A stretch of DNA of 64,000 nt, from NCBI GenBank assembly GCA_019843655.1, contig JACDQD010000005.1:33511817-33575816 (forward strand), written 5' to 3'. The stretch's first letter is position 1. Every line of letters starts with the position of its first letter. A program made the translations under genes and the position numbers. This DNA is from Lethocerus indicus (lineage: Eukaryota > Arthropoda > Insecta > Hemiptera > Belostomatidae). The notes below the pieces were generated by a model that made no database searches, was not told the DNA's origin, and saw nothing but the letters and a program-made list of their open reading frames with translations. Positions 37,201-46,900 of the stretch are shown here, in pieces.

Positions 37201-40200
37201 GCCGATTTTGGGCATAAAACCGCATTTTTGGGCCTAAAAATCACTGTATATACTTTACACTAAATTTGTACACACTAAATTACACTATTTACACATAATA
37301 AAATTATACTGCATTTAAATTTTTCGGTACTTTGCCCGTTAGCCGGGCTCAAATATCGCCTCAAATTGTGAACCAAAGTGGTTTCAAAAACTTTCGATTT
37401 TTCGCCTCTCCTTTCAGGGGCAAGTGTAACTCACTTTGGGACACTTGTGGACCGAATATGGGATCAATTGGGAGAAATTTTTGAAATTTCAAAAATTTTC
37501 GATTTTTCAGTTCTCCTTTCAGGGGCAAGTGTAACTCACTTTGGGACACTTGTGGACCGAATATGGGACAAATCGGGGAAATTTTTGGAAAATATGAAAT
37601 TTTCGATTTTTCGGTTCTCCTTTCAGGGGCAAGTGTAACTCACTTTGGGACACTTGTGGACCGAATATGGGACAAATCGGGGAAATTTTTGGAAAATATG
37701 AAATTTTCGATTTTTCGGTTCTCCTTTCAGGGGCAAGTGTAACTCACTTTGGGACACTTGTGGACCGAATATGGGATCAATTGGGGAAATTTTTGAAAAT
37801 ATGAAATTTTCGATTTTCGGCTCTCCTTTCAGGGGCAAGTGTAACTCACTTTGGGACACTTGTGGACCGAATATGGGACAAATGGGGAAATTTTTGAAAA
37901 TATGAAATTTTCGATTTTCGGTTCTCCTTTCAGGGGCAAGTGTAACTCACTTTGGGACACTTGTGGACCGAATATGGGACAAATCGGGGAAATTTTTGGA
38001 AAATATGAAATTTTCGATTTTTCGGTTCTCCTTTCAGGGGCAAGTGTAACTCACTTTGGGACACTTGTGGACCGAATATGAGACAAATCGGGGAAATTTT
38101 TGGAAAATATGAAATTTTCGATTTTTCGGTTCTCCTTTCAGGGGCAAGTGTAACTCACTTTGGGACACTTGTGGACCGAATACGGGACCGATTGGGAGAG
38201 ATTTTTGAAATTTCAAAAATTTTCGATTTTTCACCTCTCCTTTCGGGTGCAAGTGTAACTCACTTTGGGACACTTGTGGACCGAATATGAGACAAATCGG
38301 GGAAATTTTTGGAAAATATGAAATTTTCGATTTTTCGGTTCTCCTTTCAGGGGCAAGTGTAACTCACTTTGGGACACTTGTGGACCGAATATGAGACAAA
38401 TCGGAAATTTTTGAAATTTCATGAAATTTTCGATTTTTCGTTTCTCCTTTAGGGCAAGTGTAACTCACTTTGGGACACTTGTGGACCGAATATGGGACAA
38501 ATTGGGAAATTTTTGAAAATATGAAATTTTCGATTTTCGTTTCTCCTTTTCAAGTGTAACTCACTTTGGGACACTTGTGGACCGAATATGAGACAAATCG
38601 GGGAAATTTTTGGAAAATATGAAATTTTCGATTTTTCGTCACTTCTCTGACCTTCTGACCTGTAAGTGTAACCTTCTTCTGAAGTAAAACGTGCTCCGTT
38701 TTGATTGAATTCAGAGAACGGAGCACACATTAGGCCCCTTGAAAATATTCGCCTTATGATTTCTAAGACATTTTGGCTAACGGAAAAGTGCCAATTTTCT
38801 CTCTTTATTTCTGCTATGGTAGATAGACGGTGAAAAGAAGGAAATCTACGGCGATGCTGTCGACGGAATATCGGTCTCCGAGTGCTCATCACTGGCCTGC
38901 CTGTCGAGCCCGTGCTTCAACGGAGGAACCTGCATCGAATCCGGCTACAAGTGGCACTGCCAGTGCACCACCGGGTACGCATACCTAGAGCATGTTCGTG
39001 TCGTAAATGTACAATTCGAATAGGTGTCCGATGGACCCCGTGACTTTCAGGTACACATTTCAATTTATCGAGATTCGGTCGACGACTAAATAAATCGCGG
39101 AATTCCACCGACAACAAGTGGGTGGCGCTTTGTACACAGTTTTGAGTACGTCACAGTACATATTCGGCACGGATAAACTGCAATAAGATACGTTCGGCTT
39201 ATCCTCAATGCCTTTATTCGGTCATCGTCCGTCCTCCATCCACCGGACGTCCTCCTCCGGAGCCGCTATTCGTCTTTTAATGAAATGACTTTTTTGCGGC
39301 GATTTTTGGGTCTATAAGCGGCATTTTGATCTGATTTTGGGCCTAAAAACACCTTTTCTGGGGTGATTTTCGGTCTGAAAACCACGTTTTGGGGTCTATA
39401 AGCGGCATTTTGATCTGATTTTGGGCCTAAAAACACCTTTTCCGGGGGTGATTTTGGTCATAAAACCGCATTTTTGGGCAGAGTTTGCGCATTAAACCGC
39501 ATTCTTGGGCCAATTTTACGCCTAAAAACAGCATTTTTGGGTCTAAAAACCGCATTTTTGCGGCCAAAAAGGTCATATTTTTTGGGCTAAAAACCTCATT
39601 TTTGGTCCGATTTTGTGCCTAAAAACACCTTTTCCGGGGGTGATTTTGGGCCTAAAAACACCTTTTCTGGGGTGATTTTGGGCATAAAACCGCATTTTTG
39701 GGCAGAGTTTGCGCATAAAACCGCATTCTTGGGCCAATTTTACGCCTAAAAACAGCATTTTTGGGTCTAAAAACCGCATTTTTGCGGCCAAAAAGGTCAT
39801 ATTTTGGGCTAAAAACCTCATTTTTGGTCCGATTTTGTGCCTAAAAACACCTTTTCCGGGGGTGATTTTGGGTCTATAAGCGGCATTTTGGCATTTTGGG
39901 CCGACTTTGGGCAATTTTTGGGCTGCATTCTTGGGCCGATTTTACGCCTAAAACAGCATTTTGGGCCGATTTTGGGCCCAAAAGCAGAATTTTGTCCTAA
40001 AAGGTCATAATTTGGGCTAAAACCGCATTTTTGGTCCGATTTTGTGCCTAAAAACACCTTTTCCGGGGGTGATTTTTGGTCTAATAGCAGCATTTTGATC
40101 TGATTTTGGGTCTGAAAACCGCATTTTCGGGCAGATTTTAAGCCAAAAACCCTTGTTAATTGGAGACTGTCTGTAGAAACTGTATCGAACTTTCGGGCTT

Positions 40201-40475
40201 GTACGCTTTTCCGTATCGTCCCGATCGTTTATTTAAAATGTAAATTTATTTCGATACGGCCCCCGTAATTTGTCTGTCTGTGGAACAGGTACGTCGGAAA
40301 GAACTGCCAGGACTCTGTCTGCAAGAACAATCCGTGCAATTACGGCGGCACCTGCGTGCAGTACCCGGCCAGCGGCTTCGTCTGCCTCTGCCCGCTCGGC
40401 AAACACGGCCTCTACTGCGATCAGGGTAAGACTAGTTTGTCCGTTTTAGCCCACCGGAAAGGTCTATTTCTCCAG

Positions 40476-40538
<63 letters not shown>

Positions 40539-41771
40539 TGGGAGGGGAGGGAGAGAGGGTGAGGGAGAGGGGAGAGGGAGAGAGAGGGAGTGAGGGAGAG
40601 GGTGGGGAGTGAGGGAGGAGGGAGAGGGAGAGGGAGGTGAGAGGGAGGGAGAGAGGAGGGAGGGGGAGAGAGAGGGAGAGAGAGAGAGGAGAGGGAGAGA
40701 GCTATAGCGATAAACATTTTGAAAACTTTTTTCGGGACCGCGGTTTCGGCTTCTCGCCATCTTCAGTAGTCACTTTGTATGTTTTCTGTGGGCATCTCAC
40801 CGCCCCACTGCCACTTGTACTGTGTACCGTACGGCTGTTTGTTCGTTCGTCGCGACAGTACAATACAGCCGATACCGCTACTGAAGATGGCGAGTGGCCG
40901 ATACCCCGGCTGGAATCCAGGTATTCTTGTGTGAACAATATTGTCTGCATCAATCTGTGCAATTTGTTCTAATCTAATATTTCCTATTGTCGCGATCAGA
41001 TCTGGAGGTGGGCCAACCCTATTTTTCGTCGTCGATCGGAGGCCTCTCGTCGTACACGGCCTACCCTCTGCCGGGCGCCGTCCACCACAGTTTCCGGCTG
41101 CGGTTCAATTTCGTACCGTCGACACTGGACCAAATTGCACTGATGATATTCATCGGTCAGAGCCGTCAGCACGATTCGACGTCCGACCACCTGTCGGTCA
41201 GCTTCATCAAGGGATACGTCGTCCTCACCTGGAATCTGGGATCCGGTCGGTATTGTACCGACAACAGACGGAATATATATTACCTGGGGGACACAAAAGA
41301 GTAGCTTTAATTACTGTAGGTTCGTGATGTTTCTGTCTGCGGTTTCGGCTGCTCGCCATCTTCAGTAGCGCTGTGTTACTGTCACTGTTGGGGCACTTTT
41401 TTGTGGGGGCATCCTCACTGCCGCCCACTGTGTGTCACTGTGTCACTTGTACTGACACACAGGGCGCTACTGAAGATGGCGAGCGGCCGACAGACAGACC
41501 GGGCTCTAGCAAAAGACCAAACCGGCAGCGAGAGAGAGAGAGACAGAAACATCACGAAACTACAGTATATTCCACAACCCCTCGCAGACCACACACACAG
41601 GTATATTAAACTTTAATTATGTATAATGAATATCGAAGATATTCGGATAAACTATATGGTGTTGTAAATTTTACAACAACTATTATAGTTCGAGCAGTAT
41701 TTTTTTTCCGATCGAATCAACCTGGGTATTGTAGAGTTGATTTTTTTCAATTTTATTGTTATAAGAAATTA

Positions 41772-41826
<55 letters not shown>

Positions 41827-42752
41827 CAGCTATATTTTGTTATATTTACCCCCATATTTGGCTATATTCAGCTATTAGGGATACCCGAAAGTAATCGACA
41901 TTTTGACTTTGGAATTTTATTTTGCTAAAAAAGAAACTTTAATTATTAATCTACTATATATATATATATTCACCGATATTATCGACAACAACTCTCCGCC
42001 GCCACTTATCCTGCAAATTTTCCCCCCTCTCTTGAGGAACTCCTCAATACCAAATCTTATCAAATTGTCAATTACTTTCGGAGGTACACCCAATATATAA
42101 AGAGTTATATATTAGGGTTACCACCCCAAAAGTTATCGACAGTTTGACTTTGGAATTTTATTTCGCTAAAAAAAGAAACTTTAATTATTAATCTACTATA
42201 TATATATTGACCGATATTATCGACACAACTCTTCTCCGGCCAGTTTTCCGGCATATTTTCCCCTCTCTCGAGGAACTCCTCAATACCAAATCTTATCAAA
42301 TTTTCGATTACTTTCGGGGTATACACCTAATATTTCTACGACTGTGACAAAAAAAAAAATTATTGAGGGATACAGAAATGTACCCGACTATAAGATTCAG
42401 GTACCGTTATCAAATTGTCGATTACTTTCGTCTACCCTAATATATAAAGAGTTATATATTAGGCGGTACCCCCCACAAAACTAATCGACAGTTTGACTTT
42501 GTAATTCATTTTATTTCGCGTTAAAAAAGTGACTTTAATTATTAATCTACTGTATATATATATATGCAGGTCCGAGGCGTATATTCACGCCGCAGCCGAT
42601 AGCGGATTCGGGCCGCGGTAGGAGACTGCACACGGTGAGGTTGGGAAGGTCGGGCCAGGAGGGCTGGCTGCAGGTGGACAACATGCCCAACGTCACGGGA
42701 ACATCGCCCGGTTGGCTCTCACAGCTGAACACAGAACCGGTCATATTTATAG
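23214..42752 (+). CDS. eys: Protein eyes shut (spacemaker), agrin/perlecan-like; 3' end missing
   Basis: Secreted extracellular-matrix protein. In Drosophila it is needed to open the inter-rhabdomeral space of the compound eye; the human orthologue causes retinitis pigmentosa when lost (established knowledge). Thirteen exons join with matching phases at all twelve introns into about 954 residues. Order: hydrophobic/Ala-rich leader (1-38), seven EGF domains (39-about 311), Thr/Ser-rich linker (about 320-515), EGF8 (about 518-553), laminin G (about 556-715), EGF9 and EGF10 (about 730-810), a second laminin G (from 812) that is cut short. Diagnostic eys features are the first domain with a short [11 protein letters not shown] loop, [16 protein letters not shown] next, LDVAVC with an extended loop in EGF4, and the unusual CEC ending of EGF7 just before the linker. 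Exons are GC-rich. The remaining laminin-G/EGF exons expected at the C-terminus are not in the window; a sequence gap lies 1 kb downstream. Confidence 0.93.
23871..24031 (+). CDS. eys: eys exon 2: EGF1 end and EGF2
   Basis: Acceptor ACTTACAG, donor GTGAGA, 161 nt, phase 2 to 1. Carries [12 protein letters not shown] and [16 protein letters not shown]; the NWDEC start suggests Ca2+ binding. Confidence 0.93.
24338..24712. mobile_element. DUF4817-type Tc1/mariner relic in eys intron 2
   Basis: GGGTGTCCCGGAATTAACGC on the left; TTAAATCTCACTATTCCGCG, GTTCTATCGTTTAACGCTCC and CCCTAAACTATCAGCTGTC inside; AAAATCTTGCCTTAATTTT on the right. Confidence 0.65.
25114..25227 (+). CDS. eys: eys exon 3: EGF2 last Cys and EGF3
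   Basis: Acceptor GGCGCAG after a poly-T tract, donor GTAATT; phase 1 to 1. [17 protein letters not shown] is a calcium-binding EGF signature. Confidence 0.93.
26020..26790. repeat. Tandem/nested copies of CCTG-family MITE arms, about 250-bp period
   Basis: The block GGAATGCTACTGAAGACGTG, GAAGCCCGAACCGGTCGAGTC, GGTCTTTCCCCGGACCGG, CACTCGACTCGGCGCTACTG, GAAGACGGCGAGCGGCCGAA repeats three times (about 26050, 26320, 26575) in eys intron 3. Confidence 0.8.
26844..26960 (+). CDS. eys: eys exon 4: EGF3 last Cys and EGF4
   Basis: Acceptor TTTTGTCCAG, donor GTATTC; phase 1 to 1. [18 protein letters not shown] has the longer first loop typical of this eys domain. NAS is a possible N-glycosylation site. 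Confidence 0.92.
26998..27300. mobile_element. CCTG-family long-inverted-repeat MITE
   Basis: GCTCGCCGTCTTCAGTAGCG CTGTGT on the left is inverted as ACACAGCGCTACTGAAGACG and GCGAGCGGCC on the right, around a GGGGCATCATCC / GGATGCCCCCC inner pair. Confidence 0.75.
27725..28715. repeat. Tandem repeat, 197-bp unit, five near-identical copies
   Basis: Starts of equivalent positions are exactly 197 bp apart (27771, 27968, 28165, 28362, 28559). Each unit holds CGTAGATTTCG T CGAAATCTACG, a palindrome with a one-base loop, and a 61-codon open frame on the minus strand that differs by one or two residues between copies. It lies in eys intron 4. Confidence 0.96.
28757..28870 (+). CDS. eys: eys exon 5: EGF4 last Cys and EGF5
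   Basis: Acceptor TTCGACAG, donor GTAAGA; phase 1 to 1. [17 protein letters not shown]. Sits 45 bp after the end of the 197-bp tandem repeat. Confidence 0.93.
29100..29335. mobile_element. CCTG-family MITE, right half
   Basis: GAGGATGCCCAAAAAAACATC, CAGCGCTACTGAAGATGGCG and a CGCAGACCACAAAACGGG end followed by TA. Confidence 0.65.
29362..29610. mobile_element. Unclassified element, copy in eys intron 5
   Basis: TGAAATGTAGAGTAATAAAAC, ACTTTATAAGATCGGCACAT and CGAGATATCTCGTGACCCG match, in reverse complement, 58812-59060; the first part also matches 60480-60530 directly. Confidence 0.7.
29686..29854 (+). CDS. eys: eys exon 6: EGF6 and start of EGF7
   Basis: Acceptor CCGTTCAG, donor G|GTAAAT; phase 1 to 2. 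[15 protein letters not shown] then [11 protein letters not shown], which continues into EGF7 in the next exon. Confidence 0.93.
29935..31095. repeat. Minisatellite of 66-81-bp units, about 16 copies, derived from a mariner MITE
   Basis: Units contain GGACGTCCTCCGGAGCGCTC, CTCGTCTTTTAATGAAAAAT, CCCCGGGGTTTCGGCC and TTATTTGGTCA, with or without a CGACCTCCAC insert of about 13 bp. The left border still has the MITE sequence (TTTTTAAGTACGTC, CGGATAAGCCGTAGACGG). It fills most of eys intron 6. Confidence 0.93.
31248..32013 (+). CDS. eys: eys exon 7: EGF7, Thr-rich linker, start of EGF8
   Basis: 766 nt, acceptor TTGTACAG, donor GTAATT, phase 2 to 0. EGF7 ([16 protein letters not shown]) ends in the eys-type CEC. 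About 195 residues follow that are dominated by Thr, Ser, Glu and Pro (runs such as [12 protein letters not shown]), as in the linker of fly eys, and are likely O-glycosylated (inference). [14 protein letters not shown] makes an odd acidic/valine insertion inside it. Ends with [14 protein letters not shown] of EGF8. Confidence 0.93.
33089..33316. mobile_element. Mariner-type MITE, short copy
   Basis: CGGGTCGACAATTAAATAATTG on the left and GTAATTACTTAGTCGTCGACCC on the right, TA on both sides; much of the middle is deleted. Confidence 0.65.
34240..34860. repeat. Minisatellite, 60-bp unit, about ten copies
   Basis: Units such as GGCCTCCCGGTGGATCCTCC followed by GGCTTCCTAGCTGGTCCTCC and TTCTTCC. 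Because 60 is a multiple of three, long frames stay open on both strands (minus strand reads 20-residue repeats rich in Gly, Arg, Glu, Pro). No splice or start evidence supports expression. Confidence 0.93.
34980..35296 (+). CDS. eys: eys exon 8: EGF8 end and first laminin G (N-terminal half)
   Basis: Acceptor TGTTGTAG, donor GTAAGA, phase 0 to 2. [12 protein letters not shown] closes EGF8; a laminin-G core follows with [21 protein letters not shown] and [14 protein letters not shown]. The intron just before it ends in sequence shared with the CCTG-family MITE (CGAAGATGGCGGGCGGCCG). Confidence 0.93.
35385..35940. repeat. Tandem repeat, 129-bp unit, about 4.3 copies
   Basis: AGGCCTTTAAGAGCCCTAAG recurs at 35401, 35530, 35659, 35788 and 35913 (the last interval is short). 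Copies are almost identical. The unit reads as 43 codons without a stop. It lies in eys intron 8. Confidence 0.96.
36119..36341 (+). CDS. eys: eys exon 9: first laminin G (C-terminal half)
   Basis: Acceptor GTTGGCAG, donor GTAGGC, phase 2 to 0. Ends with the usual laminin-G signature LLYLGGLPK ... [11 protein letters not shown]. Confidence 0.92.
36480..37250. repeat. Degenerate short repeat, about 35-40-bp unit
   Basis: CTAAAAACCGCATTTTTGGG and CCGATTTTGGGC alternate with many variants. A 60-bp block (CTGAACGTTCAGACAACAGA) occurs twice (36438, 36658). Lies in eys intron 9. Confidence 0.88.
37400..38640. repeat. Tandem repeat, about 103-bp unit, twelve copies
   Basis: GGGGCAAGTGTAACTCACTT, TGGGACACTTGTGGACCGAA and TATGGGACAAATCGGGGAAA per unit. 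A relative of the 105-bp arrays at 18 and 22.5 kb. Lies in eys intron 9, 180 bp before exon 10. Confidence 0.95.
38823..38974 (+). CDS. eys: eys exon 10: linker and EGF9
   Basis: Acceptor CTATGGTAG, donor G|GTACGC, phase 0 to 2. [14 protein letters not shown] then [14 protein letters not shown]. Flanked on both sides by tandem-repeat arrays. Confidence 0.92.
39074..39285. mobile_element. Mariner-type MITE, left part
   Basis: TCGGTCGACGACTAAATAAATCGCGG, CACCGACAACAAGTGGG and, further in, CGGACGTCCTCCTCCGGAGC. No right end. Confidence 0.55.
39290..40150. repeat. Degenerate short repeat, about 35-40-bp unit
   Basis: Same motif family as 36480-37250, with two nearly identical longer blocks (about 39455-39640 and 39680-39860). 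Lies in eys intron 10. Confidence 0.88.
40289..40425 (+). CDS. eys: eys exon 11: EGF9 end and EGF10
   Basis: Acceptor GTGGAACAG, donor G|GTAAGA, phase 2 to 1. YVGKNC, then [12 protein letters not shown] and [12 protein letters not shown]. Confidence 0.93.
40540..40701. repeat. (GA)n-rich tract next to a (TA)n tract
   Basis: GGGA/GAGA-rich purine strand of 160 bp directly after about 27 TA units (40485-40538). Confidence 0.95.
40738..40920. mobile_element. CCTG-family MITE, short fold-back copy
   Basis: GGTTTCGGCTTCTCGCCATC TTCAGTAG is inverted as CTACTGAAGATGGCGAGTGG CCGATACC. Confidence 0.7.
41000..41245 (+). CDS. eys: eys exon 12: second laminin G (first part)
   Basis: Acceptor CGCGATCAG, donor G|GTCGGT, phase 1 to 1. 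[20 protein letters not shown] and [20 protein letters not shown] show the beta-strand pattern of laminin G. Confidence 0.92.
41318..41603. mobile_element. CCTG-family MITE, near-complete
   Basis: GCGGTTTCGGCTGCTCGCCA, TCTTCAGTAGCGCTGTGTTA and GGGGGCATCCTCACTGCCGC on the left; GCGCTACTGAAGATGGCGAG on the right, ending in CGCAGACCACACACACAGG and TA. Lies in eys intron 12. Confidence 0.7.
41870..42092. mobile_element. AAAAGTAATCGACA-type mariner MITE
   Basis: TTAGGGATACCCGAAAGTAATCGACATTTTG to CAATTACTTTCGGAGGTACACCC, TA at the borders. Confidence 0.72.
42112..42331. mobile_element. AAAAGTAATCGACA-type mariner MITE
   Basis: Starts at ATTAGGGTTACCACC, carries GTTATCGACAGTTTGACTTT and ends CGATTACTTTCGGGGTATAC. 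A third, truncated copy starts near 42462 and runs into exon 13 of eys. Confidence 0.72.
42570..42752 (+). CDS. eys: eys exon 13: second laminin G (second part); last visible exon
   Basis: Acceptor ATATATGCAG, donor G|GTCAGT, phase 1 to 1. [20 protein letters not shown] and EPVIFIG fit laminin G; the domain's final Cys-bearing strand must lie in a further exon that is not seen. The acceptor sits directly after a mariner-MITE arm. Confidence 0.9.
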
Positions 42753-42937
42753 GTCAGTGGCAGTACAATAAAACGCCTTTTAACGGCAAGAACATCTTCA
42801 GTGGTCACATTGAATTGAGTCCTTTGTGGGGCATCTCAGACTGCACTGCCGTGAGAGAGATGAGAGAGAGAGAGAGAGATTATTATTATGACATATTATT
42901 ATACATAGATACATATATTATATGAGACATATATATA

Positions 42938-42942
<5 letters not shown>

Positions 42943-42989
<47 letters not shown>

Positions 42990-43002
42990 GAGGAGAGAGG
43001 AG

Positions 43003-43052
<50 letters not shown>

Positions 43053-43059
43053 GAGAGAA

Positions 43060-43090
<31 letters not shown>

Positions 43091-43094
43091 TATA

Positions 43095-43143
<49 letters not shown>

Positions 43144-43151
43144 AGAGAGAG

Positions 43152-43191
<40 letters not shown>

Positions 43192-43227
43192 AGGGAGGGA
43201 GTCAGGAGGAGAGAGAGACATCCACCA
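42943..43227. repeat. (GA)n microsatellite
   Basis: About 285 bp of GA with sparse interruptions, 190 bp after the last visible eys exon. Confidence 0.97.
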
Positions 43228-43808
43228 CGAGACATCTGCAACATCAGGATTCCAGTCGAAAGTCCTCCAGTACCGTCCTTAATGCTCTCTCCCCCCAGGG
43301 GGGTGCGTTCTCAACCAGACAATCCACTATGCGACCTCAACATACCCGCGACAGTCGACTAAGTCCGGCAAAGTCCCGGTTCCTGAAGTTCCACTCCCGC
43401 CTTCCGTAGGTAGTGACTGACGCCGCTACTGAAGACGCAATATGGCCGAAAATCGGGAGGATGAAACTTCAGACAGCCTAAAGTGTACCGGATCGGAAAT
43501 TGAAAATTTAGGCTTACAAAAAAAAGGAAAACAATTTTCGGCCTCTGTACAGACAGAAAGCCGACGCTGAATTATCACGTATAAAGCTTATAAAAGACCG
43601 GAATTTGACGGACGATACAAATGACTACTTAGATTATTTGACGGTAGATTGAAATTGAGTCTAAATTGTCAACACTTTGCCTTCCGCAAGTCTAGTAAAA
43701 AAATTTATTCAGATTATCGGACTGTCACCGGCCGTGACGGACATTTGAGGAAGATTATGAAAATTGTTGGGTTTTATTAGTCTGATGAGACTTGATGTCC
43801 TGCCAGAC

Positions 43809-43908
43809 NNNNNNNNNNNNNNNNNNNNNNNNNNNNNNNNNNNNNNNNNNNNNNNNNNNNNNNNNNNNNNNNNNNNNNNNNNNNNNNNNNNNNNNNNNNN
43901 NNNNNNNN
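43809..43908. other. Assembly gap, exactly 100 N
   Basis: One hundred N, the conventional placeholder for a gap of unknown size. The first base after it is inside a satellite unit. Confidence 0.99.
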
Positions 43909-46900
43909 CAGCCATTTTCTGCAAATTCTTCCCATTTTCTATATATATAATTTATATATTTATACGTACATATAAATAATCGTAGCCTAATAGGGGAATA
44001 TTTGCAGAGTATTTTCGAATGGTTTAAATTTGAAAAAATGTCTTTCGGTCAAAAAATTGTTGAGACCACAGCCATTTTCTGCACAAATTCTTCCCCCATT
44101 TTCTATATATGTAAATTTATATATTTATACGTACATATAAATAATCGTAGCCTAATGGGGAATATTTGCAGAGTATTTTCGAATGGTTTAAATTTGAAAA
44201 AATGTCTTTCGGTCAAAAAATTGTTGAGACCACAGCCATTTTCTGCACAAATTCTTCCCCCATTTTCTATATATGTAAATTTATATATTTATACGTACAT
44301 ATAAATAATCGTAGCCTAATGGGGAATATTTGCAGAGTATGTTCGAATGGTTTAAATTTGAAAAAATGTCTTTCGGTCAAAAAATTGTTGAGACCACAGC
44401 CATTTTCTGCGCAAATTCTTTCCCCATTTTCTATATATGTAAATTTATATATTTATACGTACATATAAATAATCGTAGCCTAGTGGGGAATATGTGCAGA
44501 GTATTTTCGAATGGTTTAAATTTGAAAAAATGTCTTTCGGTCAAAACATTGTTGAGACCACAGCCATTTCTGCAAATTCTTTCCCAATTATCTATATATG
44601 TAAATTTATATATTTATACGTACATATAAATAATCGTAGCCTAGTGGGAATATTTGCAGAGTATGTTCGATGGTTTAAATTTGAAAAAATGTCTTTCGGT
44701 CAAAAATTGTTGAGACCACAGCCATTTTCTGCACAAATTCTTTCCCCATTTCTATATATATGTAAATTTATATATTTATTCGAAGTATAAATAATCGTAG
44801 CCTAGTGGGAATATTTGCAGAGTATGTTCGAATGGTTTAAATTTGAAAAATGTCTTTCGGTCAAAATTGTTGAGACCACAGCCATTTTCTGCACAAATTC
44901 TTCCCCCATTTTCTATATATGTAAATTTATATATTTATACGTACATATAAATAATCGTAGCCTAGTGGGGAATATTTGCAGAGTATGTTCGAATGGTTTA
45001 AATTTGAAAAAATGTCTTTCGGTCAAAAAATTGTTGAGACCACAGCCATTTTCTGCACAAATTCTTTCCCCATTTTCTATATATGTAAATTTATATATTT
45101 ATACGTACATATAAATAATCGTAGCCTAGTGGGGAATATTTGCAGAGTATTTTCAGAATGGTTTTGCAGAATTTTTGAAAAAATGTCTTTCGGTCAAAAA
45201 TTGTTGAGACCACAGCCATTTTCTGCACAAATTCTTTCCCCATTTTCTATATATGTAAATTTATATATTTATACGTACATATAAATAATCGTAGCCTAGT
45301 GGGGAATATTTGCAGAGTATGTTCGAATGGTTTAAATTTGAAAAAATGTCTTTCGGTCAAAAAATTGTTGAGACCACAGCCATTTTCTGCACAAATTCTT
45401 CCCCCATTTTCTATATATGTAAATTTATATATTTATACGTACATATAAATAATCATCGTAGCCTAGTGGGGAATATTTGCAGAGTATGTTCGAATGGTTT
45501 AAATTTGAAAAAATGTCTTTCGGTCAAAAAATTGTTGAGACCACAGCCATTTTCTGCACAAATTCTTCCCCCATTTTCTATATATGTAAATTTATATATT
45601 TATACGTACATATAAATAATCGTAGCCTAGTGGGGAATATTTGCAGAGTATTTTCGAATGGTTTAAATTTGAAAAAATGTCTTTCGGTCAAAAAATTGTT
45701 GAGACCACAGCCATTTTCTGCACAAATTCTTCCCGAATTATCTACATATGTAAATTTATATATTTATATATACATATAAATAATCGTAGCCTAATGGGGA
45801 ATATTTGCAGAGTATGTTCGAAAGGTTTAAATTTGAAAAAATGTCTTTCGGTCAAAAAATTGTTGAGACCACAGCCATTTTCTGCACAAATTCTTCCCCC
45901 ATTTTCTATATATGTAAATTTATATATTTATACGTACATATAAATAATCGTAGCCTAGTGGGGAATATTTGCAGAGTATGTTCGAATGGTTTAAATTTGA
46001 AAAAATGTCTTTCGGTCAAAAAATTGTTGAGACCACAGCCATTTTCTGCAAAATTCTTCCCCCATTTTCTATATATGTAAATTTATATATTTATACGACA
46101 TATAAATAATCGACCAGTGGGAATATGTGCAGAGTATTTTCGAATGGTTTAAATTTGAAAAAATGTCTTTCGGTCAAAACTTTGCTGAGACCACAGCCAT
46201 TTTCTGCACAAATTCTTCCCCCATTTTCTATATATGTAAATTTATATATTTATACGTACATATAAATAATCGTAGCCTAGTGGGGAATATTTGCAGAGTA
46301 TTTTCGAATGGTTTAAATTTGAAAAAATGTCTTTCGGTCAAAAAATTGTTGAGACCACAGCCATTTTCTGCACAAATTCTTCCCCCATTTTCTATATATG
46401 TAAATTTATATATTTATACGTACATATAAATAATCGTAGCCTAGTGGGGAATATTTGCAGAGTATGTTCGAATGGTTTAAATTTGAAAAAATGTCTTTAG
46501 GTCGGTCAAAAATTGTTGAGACCACAGCCATTTTCTGCACAAATTCTTCCCCCATTTTCTATATATGTAAATTTATATATTTATACGTACATATAAATAA
46601 TCGTAGCCTAATGGGGAATATTTGCAGATTTGTATGTTCGTATGGTTTAAATTTGAAAAATGTCTTTCGGTCATGTTGAGACTTTCGGTCAAAAATTGTT
46701 GAGACCATTTTCCACAGCCGGCTGCACAAATTCTTTCCCCATTTTCTATATATGTAAATTTATATATTTATACGTACATATAAATAATCGTAGCCTAGTG
46801 GGGAATATTTGCAGAGTATGTTTCGAATGGTTTAAATTTGAAAAAATGTCTTTCGGTCAAAAAATTGTTGAGACCACAGCCATTTTCTGCACAAATTCTT

